Assembly (NCBI GenBank): GCA_000710935.1
Contig: BAYV01000002.1
Span: forward strand, 1-64,000
Source of the DNA: Iodidimonas nitroreducens
GTDB taxonomy: Bacteria; Pseudomonadota; Alphaproteobacteria; Sphingomonadales; Rhodothalassiaceae
Direction: 5' to 3'
Length of the DNA: 64,000 nucleotides
How positions within the stretch are numbered: position 1 is the stretch's first letter; each line of letters opens with the position of its first letter. Both the position numbers and the translations under genes were made by a program. Positions 17,423 through 26,165 of this stretch are shown piece after piece. Below the pieces are notes generated by a model. It did no database searches and was not told the origin of the DNA. It worked only from the letters and a program-made list of their open reading frames with translations.

Positions 17423-19456
17423 TCATTCTTTCTCGGTAAACAAGCTGGCTTTCTCGGTAAACAAGCTGGATAAAGGCTGGCGCACAGAGCGCGAGGCAAC
17501 CGGCCTGCGCGATCGCCCAATGCGGCCGGGGAAAATCACCGCATCGCTGGAACAGGCCATCACGGAATCAAAAAACTGGCCGATGGCCTTGGCCTTGATG
17601 TCGGTTCTGCTTTCAGACCAGCGCTGTTCATGGCTTGCCCCATGGGTAAAAATAAGCGGCGCATAGGATGGCTGGATCGAAAGCCCCATGGCATGGGCCG
17701 TCAGCCAGAAACGCTGCATATGCTGGCCCGCCATGATCCAGTCCTGATCGGGTCTTGCGCCTGTATCCTGATCCCAGCACAGGGCAAAATGCGCCGCGCA
17801 GTTCATTCCGGGCAGAATATCCAATTGCAGGCTGGCAGCCCAGGCCCCCCCCAACAGGCGATTGAGAATTTTTGTGCGCGACCATTTTGCATTGGCCCAG
17901 CGCATCAGCCGCACGGTCAGGGGATCAAGTCCCACTGATTGAGCGGGCATGCCCCATGGGCTGTGATCCGTTGAGAAATTAACGGCTTTTTGATGCACCC
18001 GATGGGCTTCGGGGATGGTCAGGCGCAAAAGCGTCGCCTTCATATTCAGCCGGGTCATCGCCCAGCGCGCCTTGGGGCTTTGAAACCAGATGATCCGCCC
18101 GCCTTTGAGCAGGGTCTGTTCCAGCCTGGCCATCTCTTTGGCATCAAGGCCGATTTTGCGATAGGGCCTGCGGTCCACCGTGCGCGATTTGATGAAAGGC
18201 ATCAGGCGATCAGGGGAGACATCGGCTTCATGGAAGGTGACGTGAATGGACCATGGATTGGCGCTTTCATCCAGCGTCCATTTGATTGATAAGCCGTGAT
18301 GGCTGGCGGCAATGCGCATGGTTTCCAGCAGGCCACCGGCAGCCAGCAGAATGGGGCGGCCATGGGCATATTCATAAAAATTGCTGCCCGGATGGTAGAT
18401 CAGATGAATGCGCAGGCTGGTATCATCCAGAATTTCAAAGCGCCATGGCTGTTCATTATCGCCTGAAGGGGCCCATCGCGCCTGATCCAGAATCTGGTGC
18501 AGGCGCGGCGCATCGGCGGCTACGCTATCCGCCAGATGATTTTGCGGCCCCTTTGCGATGAGCTTTTCGATCCAATGCCGGGCCAATTCGATTTTCACCC
18601 GCCGCCATGGATTGGCATTGCCCCCGGCTGTCCATGTGGTGCGCAAGCGTTGTTGATAGGGATCATATTGATGCACAAAGGGTGCGGGCTTGATGCGGCC
18701 CCGCTTGAGCAGAATTTTCAAGGCTTCGGCCCCTAAAAGGGCGCTGGCCATGCCACAGGCCATGGGGGTGGATGGCCCGGCTTTTTTAGAAAAATCAACA
18801 TGGCTTTGATCCACCAGTGCCGAGCGATGCAAAGCCGCCGGTGCCAGCCCGATCATGAAGCGCACATAATTTTTGGTTTGCGCGGCTGTCTCGTTTTGTC
18901 GTGAGGCTTCATCGGTTTTTGTGGGCGAAAAACGGAAATAGCGATCAAAAGACAAGCTATCGGGCATAAAGGTCAGCAATGAGGCCCCAAGGCCCAGCGG
19001 CGCCACAGTGATAGCCGGGATTGCAAGTGCGCGGGCGCGGGCAAAAAGGGCGCGGCGGATATCGAGCACGAAAAAATCAAGCCCATCGATGAACAGATCA
19101 ACATCTTCGAGAAAGGCATCGAGATTGTCGCCATCAACCCCTTGGGGGAAGTCTTTAATCTCGGCTTCCGGGTTGATATCGAGCAGCATTGATTTGATCA
19201 CGGCGCATTTCGGCTTGGTGATGGTGCTGACAAAGGCGCCGGCCTGTCGGTTCATATTTGCGAGATCGAAATGATCGAAATCTGCGATATGAAAGGCTCC
19301 AATCCCAAGACGGGCGAGCATCAGGGCATGGCCGCCCCCCACACCGCCCAGCCCGGCAATGGCCACGCGCTTGCCTTTCAGGATCTGTTGTTCCGTGTGG
19401 GTGATCCAGCCCAGCGTGCGGCTGAAGGCTGTATCATAATCGAAATCCTGATCCAT
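17423..19456 (-). CDS. ThiF/E1-like adenylyltransferase fused to a nitroreductase-like domain
   Basis: This is a 677-residue cytoplasmic two-domain protein. Residues 1-330 are ThiF/MoeB/E1-like: the nucleotide-binding loop VAIAGLGGVGGGHALMLARL (31-50), the acidic DFDHFDLANMNRQ (59-71) and MACGMASALLGAEALKILL. I see no CxxC zinc pair. From about residue 350 a nitroreductase-like FMN domain begins (LDQARWAPSGDNEQPWRFEI) and runs to the C-terminus. The same two-domain design is known from mycobacterial Rv1355c. Its ATG is one base after the stop of the exosortase-associated acyltransferase, which argues for a shared pathway. The substrate is unknown. The C-terminal end carries a 21-base tandem duplication (SLFTEKA/SLFTEKE). 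The long in-frame extension upstream of 19456 overlaps the acyltransferase gene and is not used. Confidence 0.85.
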   Translation of the reverse strand: MDQDFDYDTAFSRTLGWITHTEQQILKGKRVAIAGLGGVGGGHALMLARLGIGAFHIADFDHFDLANMNRQAGAFVSTITKPKCAVIKSMLLDINPEAEIKDFPQGVDGDNLDAFLEDVDLFIDGLDFFVLDIRRALFARARALAIPAITVAPLGLGASLLTFMPDSLSFDRYFRFSPTKTDEASRQNETAAQTKNYVRFMIGLAPAALHRSALVDQSHVDFSKKAGPSTPMACGMASALLGAEALKILLKRGRIKPAPFVHQYDPYQQRLRTTWTAGGNANPWRRVKIELARHWIEKLIAKGPQNHLADSVAADAPRLHQILDQARWAPSGDNEQPWRFEILDDTSLRIHLIYHPGSNFYEYAHGRPILLAAGGLLETMRIAASHHGLSIKWTLDESANPWSIHVTFHEADVSPDRLMPFIKSRTVDRRPYRKIGLDAKEMARLEQTLLKGGRIIWFQSPKARWAMTRLNMKATLLRLTIPEAHRVHQKAVNFSTDHSPWGMPAQSVGLDPLTVRLMRWANAKWSRTKILNRLLGGAWAASLQLDILPGMNCAAHFALCWDQDTGARPDQDWIMAGQHMQRFWLTAHAMGLSIQPSYAPLIFTHGASHEQRWSESRTDIKAKAIGQFFDSVMACSSDAVIFPGRIGRSRRPVASRSVRQPLSSLFTEKASLFTEKE
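17429..17470. repeat. 21-base tandem duplication
   Basis: Two consecutive 21-base units (17429-17449 and 17450-17470) differ only at the last base. They lie in frame at the extreme 3' end of the ThiF-nitroreductase gene, duplicating seven residues. Confidence 0.85.
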
Positions 19457-19457
19457 C

Positions 19458-20258
19458 TTAAGCCAGCAGGCGTGTTTGCGCCGCAGTGAGGGGCCAGACC
19501 CGGCCCCCATCGGTGATGGCGTGCCAGATTTCGGGCTTTTGCTGATAAATTCCGGCCAAAAGCTCTGACATATTGCGATAAACGGGATAGCGGATGCCAT
19601 GATAATTGACCGTTTCGCCGGTGCGATCAAAGCGAATGCCCAGTTTCCCCAGCAAACGAATGAGGGCAGGCTCGACAACGGCGGTGACATGGGTCATTCC
19701 GGCATCTCGGGTCATTTCCACAATCGCCCGCATCAGGCCCAAAGTGATGCTGGGCAAAGCCCGGCGGCCCAGAAATTCGGGCGTGTTGTCATTGACCTCA
19801 GTGGAATAAAGCCCATCATCCATCCGCTGGCGAAAGGCCTTGGAAACCGAAAAGCGTGAAATTTCCGCCGTCTGATCGCGGGGAAGATCAAGAGCGTTCC
19901 CATCGGCCAAAATAGGGGAAACATGATAAGATGGCAGGCCCGAATGGGGGCGATGATGATCGGGATAGATCAGCCTGACCGTTCCCGCCACCATGCCCGA
20001 GGGGCGATGAATCAGCAGGCTATGCAGGGCATGAACATCCGATTCGTCTTTTTCCAGGCCATCGCTATTGGCTGACGGATCTTCGAATCCCGTTTCGAGA
20101 CAATAGACCTGATAGCGAAGTTGTTGAGATTTCTTGATAAGTTCTTTTGTGTCGCAACGGACCACATCAAACCACTTATAATATAAATCGGTCAAGCTCT
20201 GCTCCGCTTCCTGGGCTGACTGGGCCGCGCGGATCGTCTCTCTAACCTGATAAACCAT
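19458..20258 (-). CDS. PEP-CTERM/exosortase system-associated acyltransferase
   Basis: This 266-residue cytoplasmic protein resembles autoinducer-synthase/GNAT-fold acyltransferases that accompany exosortase loci. Typical segments are LRYQVYCLETGFED near residue 50, GMVAGTVRLIYPD, ALDLPRDQTAEISRFSVSKAF and a C-terminal TRDAGMTHVTAVVEPALIRL. The family is recognised by its co-occurrence with PEP-CTERM systems; the acyl donor and acceptor are not established. It is the first gene of a leftward pair with the ThiF-nitroreductase gene and is divergent from the exopolysaccharide operon across a 414-base regulatory region. Confidence 0.82.
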   Translation of the reverse strand: MVYQVRETIRAAQSAQEAEQSLTDLYYKWFDVVRCDTKELIKKSQQLRYQVYCLETGFEDPSANSDGLEKDESDVHALHSLLIHRPSGMVAGTVRLIYPDHHRPHSGLPSYHVSPILADGNALDLPRDQTAEISRFSVSKAFRQRMDDGLYSTEVNDNTPEFLGRRALPSITLGLMRAIVEMTRDAGMTHVTAVVEPALIRLLGKLGIRFDRTGETVNYHGIRYPVYRNMSELLAGIYQQKPEIWHAITDGGRVWPLTAAQTRLLA

Positions 20259-20672
20259 TGGGACACCGTACTATTATTATGACCAAAAGCCCCTGTGATG
20301 ACTAAGTCATTCTTCTCGATATTTAGCATAGGTGGTGTCCCTTAATTCTTCCTAAAATTATGAGGCGAATTGCACGTATATTCTGTTCTGCTTATTAAAT
20401 AGGGCTATTTTGTGCACATTATGTAATGATAATAAACAAACGCGAAGAAATCTATTTTTAGATACAATTTAGTTTATTTTAAAAATACACTCCAAGGTTT
20501 AAAAACATTTATTCTCATGCGATTTGTATCAAATCGGGATTTTCCTGTTCTGACACATTCTGAACAATGTTAACACTATGAAAACCATAAGTAATGTAGA
20601 ATGCATAACCATTCTGTGATAAACCCGCTAACGGGTACGTAAAATGAACCGCTTTGATGCAAGGGAACGGGC
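20259..20672. promoter_or_regulatory. AT-rich divergent regulatory region of the XrtA exopolysaccharide locus
   Basis: These 414 gene-free bases separate the leftward acyltransferase from the rightward exopolysaccharide operon, so promoters for both must lie here. Base composition is far more AT-rich than the neighbours, and I find no GATC in it. A perfect inverted repeat GATTTG-TAT-CAAATC lies at 20521-20535 and could be an operator. A small hairpin ACCCG-CTAA-CGGGT at 20623-20636 sits 37 bases before the ATG and probably lies in the leader. I do not see a sigma-54-type element. Confidence 0.55.
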
Positions 20673-21281
20673 ATGATGATCAGGGCGCTGGCTTTGCTGG
20701 CTGTTTGTTTGGTGGCGGCTTGCGCCAGCAAAAGCACATTGCCTCCGGTAAATAGTAATGCACCGGCGCTGGATGCGCCGCTTTATCGCATCGGCCCGGG
20801 CGATTCTCTCAATATTTTTGTATGGCGCAATCCGGATCTGGCCAGCAATGCGCTGGTTCGTCCCGATGGGCGCATCACTTTGCCCTTGATCGATGATCTG
20901 GAAGCGGCCGGCAAAACCCCCACGGAACTCGCACGCGACATCGAGGGCGCTTTAAGTGTTTTTGTGCAAGACCCATTGGTAACCGTGATGGTGACCGGTT
21001 TTGTGGGCACATTCGAGCAACAGGTGCGGGTTGTGGGGGCAGCGGTCAATCCATCAGCCATTCCCTATCGTGCCAATATGACCCTGCTTGATGTAATGAT
21101 CGCCGTGGGCGGGCTGACCGAATTTGCCGCTGGTAACAGGGCCACCCTGGTGCGCTGGGTGGATGGCGAGCAAAAAGAATATCGTGTGCGGCTCGATAGC
21201 CTTTTGAAATCAGGAAATATCAAAGCCAATACAATGGTTTTGCCGGGGGATATTCTGATCATCCCGGAAACTTTCCTGTGA
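20673..21281 (+). CDS. XrtA-system exopolysaccharide export lipoprotein (Wza-like)
   Basis: This 202-residue lipoprotein has a lipobox near residue 16 (LVAAC). The polysaccharide export domain is YRIGPGDSLNIFVWRNPDL with the motif VRPDGRITLPLID. One SLBB-type domain follows, ending in VLPGDILIIPETFL. Such proteins form the periplasmic/outer-membrane conduit for exopolysaccharide. This one is short and has no C-terminal membrane-spanning helix, as is usual for exosortase-linked members. AAGGGA precedes the ATG; a second ATG directly follows. It is the first gene of the main operon and is clearly paralogous to the N-terminal third of the protein at 34655-36694. Confidence 0.9.
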   Translation: MMIRALALLAVCLVAACASKSTLPPVNSNAPALDAPLYRIGPGDSLNIFVWRNPDLASNALVRPDGRITLPLIDDLEAAGKTPTELARDIEGALSVFVQDPLVTVMVTGFVGTFEQQVRVVGAAVNPSAIPYRANMTLLDVMIAVGGLTEFAAGNRATLVRWVDGEQKEYRVRLDSLLKSGNIKANTMVLPGDILIIPETFL

Positions 21282-21351
21282 TCAGGGGCTTCACCTGCAC
21301 CACCATGGGCATCTTTTATCTGTTTCTCATTTTTGATGGGCTTTATTGCAA

Positions 21352-23040
21352 GTGAACGAAATCTATCAACAGCTTTTATTTTATCTGGGTGCGCTTTGGC
21401 GGCGGCGCTGGATGATCTTTGCGATTGCCGCCATGATCGCGGGCCTTGGCTGGGCGGGTGTTTCTTCCTTGCCCAATGAATATCGTTCATCGGCTAAAAT
21501 CTATGTGGATACGGCGACGATTTTAAGCCCCTTGCTGGCAGGCGTTGCGGTTGAAGAAAATGTGGATCGGCAGATCGAGATCATGCGCCGAACCCTGTTG
21601 AGCCGGCCCAATATCGAGCAGTTGGCCAGAATGACCGATATGGATATCGAGGCCAGCACCCCGGCGGGGCTGGAGGTGATGCTCGATCAACTGGAAAAAA
21701 GAATATCTCTGACTGCGCAAAGAGATAATCTTTTTGATATCAGCTATGTTGATCGCTCCCCGCAGCGGGCGCGGGATGTGGTGCAGGCGCTGACCACTTT
21801 ATTTGTTGAAAATAATCTGGGGCGCAATCGCGCCGATATGGATAATGCACAGGGCTTTCTGGATCGGCAGATTACCGATTATGAAAAAAAGCTCAATGAG
21901 GCTGAGGAAGCTCTGGCGCAGTTTCAGCAGGAAAATGCGGCTTTTCTGCCCGGCCAAACCGGCTTGCAAAGCAATCTGGCTGATGCCCGGGGCAATTTGT
22001 CGAGCCTTTTGGGTCAGCTTCAGGATACCGAAGCGCGGCAAAGGCTTTTGGAGAGGGAACTGGCCGAAACACCCCAGATTTTGGGGCAAACTTCGGGCGG
22101 AATGGGGCCGCCAACCAATTTGGAAGTGCAAATCATTGATCTGCAAAGTCGGCTTGAGGAACTGGAATCACGCTATACGAGCGAGCACCCTGATGTTGTG
22201 GTGATGCGGCGAAGGCTTGAAGCGATGATGCGCCAGCATGCGGCTTTTGTTGATAATTTCGGGCAAAGCGATGATTTGCGCTCGGGTCCCGCCGCCAATA
22301 CTGTGACCATCCCCAATCCTGTTTATGCCGATTTGCGTATGGAATTGGTGCGCGAGCGTTCGAATGCCGAAACACTGCGCGAAAAGGTTAATCGGGCCCG
22401 GCAGGCGGTGAATGATCTGGAACAAAAAGTTTTCCAGGTGCCGGAAGTGGAAGCGCAGATGAAGCGCTTGACCCGGGATTATGATGTGATCCAGAAAAAT
22501 TATGAAACCCTGCTGGCGCGGAGGGAATCGGCGCGGATTTCTTCGGATCGCGAGCAGGCGGGCAGCCGCGTGAATTTTCGCATTATCGAAGCGGCTTCTG
22601 TCCCGCTTATGCCCAGCGGTCCACCCCGGGCCTTGTTTTTGGGGGCGATCCTAATGATGAGCTTTGTTGCCGGGAGTGCCGTGGCTTGGCTATTGGCTGT
22701 TGCACGGGTCACTTATGGCAGTGTTGATCATTTAAAGCGGGATTTTGATTTTCCCGTCATCGGCTTTCTCACCGTTGTTGGCCATGATGATCCGGGTAAG
22801 GGCATTAAGGATAAAATAAGCCTTGGGATTTCATTATCTGTATTGTTATCAGTCTTTATTGGGCTTTTATATATAGAAAGCCGTTATGGTATCCCGATGC
22901 ATCAGATGTTGGCTTATGGCTTATGTCTATTCGTTTTCATATTCGGGCTGATTATATTGGTGATTGATCGTTTGCGCCCTTCATTATTCAGGAGTTCGCC
23001 CATGATCACTTCCTTTGATTTGAATGCAAGGCAAGCATGA
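21352..23040 (+). CDS. XrtA-system polysaccharide chain-length determinant (Wzz/GumC-like)
   Basis: This 562-residue inner-membrane protein is predicted to set polymer length and work with the tyrosine kinase that follows. A first membrane segment (WMIFAIAAMIAGLGWAGVSS) leads into the Wzz domain (NEYRSSAKIYVDTATILSPL). A long periplasmic coiled coil (about 170-420) comes next, then PxxP-like PLMPSGPPRALFLGAILMMS and a second membrane span near 435. Two further hydrophobic segments near the C-terminus are typical of the exosortase-locus subfamily. The start could be GTG 21352 or TTG 21346; no strong ribosome-binding site decides. I chose GTG because it gives the family-like MNEIYQQ opening. 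Confidence 0.88.
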   Translation: MNEIYQQLLFYLGALWRRRWMIFAIAAMIAGLGWAGVSSLPNEYRSSAKIYVDTATILSPLLAGVAVEENVDRQIEIMRRTLLSRPNIEQLARMTDMDIEASTPAGLEVMLDQLEKRISLTAQRDNLFDISYVDRSPQRARDVVQALTTLFVENNLGRNRADMDNAQGFLDRQITDYEKKLNEAEEALAQFQQENAAFLPGQTGLQSNLADARGNLSSLLGQLQDTEARQRLLERELAETPQILGQTSGGMGPPTNLEVQIIDLQSRLEELESRYTSEHPDVVVMRRRLEAMMRQHAAFVDNFGQSDDLRSGPAANTVTIPNPVYADLRMELVRERSNAETLREKVNRARQAVNDLEQKVFQVPEVEAQMKRLTRDYDVIQKNYETLLARRESARISSDREQAGSRVNFRIIEAASVPLMPSGPPRALFLGAILMMSFVAGSAVAWLLAVARVTYGSVDHLKRDFDFPVIGFLTVVGHDDPGKGIKDKISLGISLSVLLSVFIGLLYIESRYGIPMHQMLAYGLCLFVFIFGLIILVIDRLRPSLFRSSPMITSFDLNARQA

Positions 23041-23088
23041 TCATGAAAATTTGTGTGGCAGTTTATAGGCCATCAGGCGGGGTTTTTG

Positions 23089-24063
23089 ATGTCTGATCGT
23101 GGTTCACACCCCAAGCAAGACCGCGCTGGCAAAGAATTGGCTGGCGATCCTCTGGAAGATGCGTCCTTGATCGAGCGGGCCGCCGCCCGACTGCGCACGG
23201 AGACGGTATCCGTTCAAAATGCTGATGCCATCAAGCCCGAAAAACAGCCATCCGGCCAAGGTGTGCATGTGAATAGCCTTCGCGGTGCCCGGCGGAAATC
23301 CGGACATGAAATAGCGCCCGAGGATGGCATCGTCGATGTGACGATTGATCTGGATATGCTGGCGGCTCATGGTTATCTCACACCCAAAACCATGCGCTCG
23401 CAATTGGCTGAAGAAATGCGCCTGATCAAGCGTTCGGTGGTGCAGGCCTTTTGGTTTCGGGATGTGGAGCGATCCAATCTGATCATGGTGACCAGCGCTT
23501 TTCCATCCGAAGGTAAAAGTTTCGTGGCACTCAATCTGGCGATCAGCCTTGCTTGCGAGGTGGATTTTCATGTGCTTTTGGTGGATTCCGATTTTGAACG
23601 CCCGGCTGTTTTCAATCGCTTGGGGCTTGGTCGTCGCCTGGGTTTGATGGATATGCTGAAAAACCCCGATACCGATCTGAGCGAGATTTTATTGCGCACC
23701 AATATCGAACGCCTGTCGCTGATCGGGCCGGGTCGGCGGGATGATATGTCCACCGAATTGCTGGCCAGCCAACGGATGCAGCAGATCGCGCAGGAAATGG
23801 CGGATCGCTATCCTGATCGGCTGATCATTTTTGATACACCGCCGATGTTGTCCTGTTCGGAACCGGCGGTGCTCGCAGAATTGATGGGGCAGGTTGTGTT
23901 CGTTGTGGAATCCAACAAAACCCAGCGCGAAGCCCTTGAAAAGGCGGTGCAGCTTTTGCCTGCTGATTGCAAGCTGGGGCTGGTTTTGAACAAGATGGTG
24001 CCGGGGATCGGTGATACAACCTATAGCTATTATGGTGATCGCAGCTATCGGAACCAAATATGA
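23089..24063 (+). CDS. XrtA-associated tyrosine autokinase (BY-kinase)
   Basis: This 324-residue cytoplasmic bacterial tyrosine kinase is encoded separately from its Wzz-like activator. Walker A is SAFPSEGKSFVALNLAIS (P-loop SEGKS), Walker A' is VLLVDSDFERP and the Walker B-type strand is RLIIFDTPPML. The C-terminal tail carries a tyrosine cluster (TTYSYYGDRSY), the expected autophosphorylation site that controls polymerisation. The N-terminal about 100 residues are charged and variable. The ATG has AGGCGGGG six bases upstream. The stop codon overlaps an ATG that opens only a 25-codon frame, so the outer-membrane protein gene often found here is missing. Confidence 0.92.
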   Translation: MSDRGSHPKQDRAGKELAGDPLEDASLIERAAARLRTETVSVQNADAIKPEKQPSGQGVHVNSLRGARRKSGHEIAPEDGIVDVTIDLDMLAAHGYLTPKTMRSQLAEEMRLIKRSVVQAFWFRDVERSNLIMVTSAFPSEGKSFVALNLAISLACEVDFHVLLVDSDFERPAVFNRLGLGRRLGLMDMLKNPDTDLSEILLRTNIERLSLIGPGRRDDMSTELLASQRMQQIAQEMADRYPDRLIIFDTPPMLSCSEPAVLAELMGQVVFVVESNKTQREALEKAVQLLPADCKLGLVLNKMVPGIGDTTYSYYGDRSYRNQI

Positions 24064-24126
24064 GCGTCGATTCTGAACATCAAGATAGGATGGCCGAGCC
24101 TCAGCCTTCATGGCTGGGAGGATCAG

Positions 24127-25269
24127 ATGTATCTTGATTATTATGGATTGAAGCGGCACCCCTTTCAACTGACACCGGATGTCAATTTCTTCTATGATAG
24201 CCGGGTCCATAAGCGGGCGATGGCTACCATCAGCTATGGCTTGAGCAAGCTTGAAGGTTTTGTCATCGTCACCGGCGATGTGGGGGCGGGCAAGACGACG
24301 CTGATCGATTATCTTTTGAAAAACGGTCAACTCAAAAATGTTGTAGTGGCCCGGATCAGCACCACTCAGCTTGAGGCGGAAAATCTTCTGGAATTGATTG
24401 CCAGCGAACTGAATTTGCGCAAAAGCGGGGCGAGCAAGGCTTCTTATCTGCGCGATCTGAACAGTTTTTTTCTGCGTTTGGGGCAGGCGGGGAAATCGGT
24501 TCTGCTGATTGTTGACGAGGTGCAAAATCTGTCAGCCGGTGCTCTTGAAGAACTGCGGATGCTTTCAAATTTTCAAAATAATGAGAAGCCGCTGGTGCAG
24601 CAATTGCTGGTGGGCCAGCCGGAATTTCGCAGCCGTTTGGCCAGCCCGGCTTGCGAGCAGATCAGGCAAAGGGTGATCGCATCCTATCATCTGGCGCCCC
24701 TGACCGCTGAAGACGTGCCGATTTATATCGCCCATCGGATGCAGCAGGCGGGGGTTCGCGATCAAAGCCTGTTCACCTATGGGGCCTGTCAGCGCATTTT
24801 TGCTGAAACCGGCGGTGTTCCGCGCAAAATCAACCGCTTATGTGATCGCTTGTTGCTTTATGGATTTCTTGAGGAACTGACCAGGATCACTTGCTCTGCC
24901 GTTGATGATGTAACGGCGGAAATGCGGGGGGAAAATCTTATGGATGCTGTGGCCGCCCCCCCCGAGCAACCGAAGCCGATCAGCTTGGCGGCGCCTCAGG
25001 CACCTTTACCGGCTTTAGCGGATCAGCAGGATATTTTGGATCTGCCGCTCACCGGCGATAGCGGCCTTGCCCTTTTGGCGGAGCCGATGAACCGGCAAGG
25101 GGCATCAAACGCGCCACAGGTGCGGCAGGATCTGGCATCGCAAATGAGCCAGCATCAGGCGCTTTTGCAGCATATGGGGCGGCTGCGGCGAAAAATGGAT
25201 CTCCATAAATCACGATTGTCACGCTTGAAGCTGATGCTGGGCCAGCAGACAAAGAATCGTGGGGTTTGA
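24127..25269 (+). CDS. XrtA-associated AAA ATPase (ExeA/GspA-like)
   Basis: This 380-residue cytoplasmic ATPase belongs to the ExeA-like group typical of exosortase loci. It opens MYLDYYGLKRHPFQLTPDVN. Walker A is GDVGAGKTTLIDYLL near residue 55, Walker B is SVLLIVDEVQNL, and sensor regions include NEKPLVQQLLVGQPEF and GVPRKINRLCDRLLL. The last about 110 residues are proline- and glutamine-rich, ending in a basic helix. GGGAGGA precedes the ATG. It is thought to serve export or assembly, but its exact step is unknown. Confidence 0.9.
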   Translation: MYLDYYGLKRHPFQLTPDVNFFYDSRVHKRAMATISYGLSKLEGFVIVTGDVGAGKTTLIDYLLKNGQLKNVVVARISTTQLEAENLLELIASELNLRKSGASKASYLRDLNSFFLRLGQAGKSVLLIVDEVQNLSAGALEELRMLSNFQNNEKPLVQQLLVGQPEFRSRLASPACEQIRQRVIASYHLAPLTAEDVPIYIAHRMQQAGVRDQSLFTYGACQRIFAETGGVPRKINRLCDRLLLYGFLEELTRITCSAVDDVTAEMRGENLMDAVAAPPEQPKPISLAAPQAPLPALADQQDILDLPLTGDSGLALLAEPMNRQGASNAPQVRQDLASQMSQHQALLQHMGRLRRKMDLHKSRLSRLKLMLGQQTKNRGV

Positions 25270-25271
25270 TT

Positions 25272-26165
25272 ATGGATTTAAATCGGGAACAGGTGTCATA
25301 TGGGTCCGCAGATCAGCCTGCAGCCTTGGCTGATGTGATGAGCGTGGATGTTGAGGATTATTTTCAGGTCTCGGCCATGGAGGGCATCATTGATCGGCGC
25401 GATTGGCCGTCGATGGCGTGCCGGGTGGAGCGCAATGTTCATGAGATTCTGGATTTATTCGATCGCCATCAGGCTAAGGCCACTTTCTTTACTTTGGGCT
25501 GGATCGCCCGCCGCTATCCCGATCTGATCCGCGAAATCGCCAAGCGTGGCCATGAAATTGCCAGCCATGGCATGCAGCATATCCGGGTGTCGTCCCAAAG
25601 CCCGGAAGCCTTTCGCAGCGATGTGCGTGAAAGCCGGGCGCTTTTGGAAGATATTTCAGGCAGTGTGGTTCTGGGCTATCGGGCGGCGAGCTTTTCCCTC
25701 ACCCCCGGGACCGATTGGGCTCATGCCATTCTAGCCGAGGAAGGCTATCGCTATAGCTCCAGCATTTATCCGATCAAGCATGATCATTATGGGATCCCCG
25801 ATGCCCCACGGTCTGCCTATCAGCCTTTGGCGGATAGGGATTTTCTGGAAATTCCGATCAGCACAATGATGCTGGGCGGGCGGCGCTTGCCTTGTGGCGG
25901 CGGGGGCTATTTTCGGCTTTTGCCTTTTGCCGCTTCAAACTGGATGATGGAGCGTGTGCGGGCACATGATGCGATGCCGCTGATTTTTTATTTCCATCCC
26001 TGGGAGATCGATCCCGATCAGCCCCGCATCGAAGGACTGGGGGCGAAAACCCGCTTTCGCCATTATACCAATCTGTCGCGCATGAAAATGAAGCTTGAGC
26101 GCCTTTTGCAAAAGGGGCGCTGGGATCGCTTTGATAGCCGGTTTGCTGTTGGAAAGGCTTTATGA
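25272..26165 (+). CDS. XrtA-system polysaccharide deacetylase
   Basis: This 297-residue NodB-type carbohydrate esterase is predicted to remove acetyl groups from the exopolysaccharide. Motif 1 is MSVDVEDYFQ (catalytic and metal Asp), motif 2 is HEIASHGMQHIRV (metal His pair), and motif 3 is GYRAASFSLTPGTDW. Later come FLEIPISTMMLGGRRLPCGG and LIFYFHPWEID with the conserved His. The C-terminal extension (RFRHYTNLSRMKMKLERLL) is typical of the exosortase-locus form. No signal peptide is visible, as is usual for this subgroup. It begins two bases after the ATPase stop codon and overlaps the next start by ATGA. Confidence 0.92.
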   Translation: MDLNREQVSYGSADQPAALADVMSVDVEDYFQVSAMEGIIDRRDWPSMACRVERNVHEILDLFDRHQAKATFFTLGWIARRYPDLIREIAKRGHEIASHGMQHIRVSSQSPEAFRSDVRESRALLEDISGSVVLGYRAASFSLTPGTDWAHAILAEEGYRYSSSIYPIKHDHYGIPDAPRSAYQPLADRDFLEIPISTMMLGGRRLPCGGGGYFRLLPFAASNWMMERVRAHDAMPLIFYFHPWEIDPDQPRIEGLGAKTRFRHYTNLSRMKMKLERLLQKGRWDRFDSRFAVGKAL

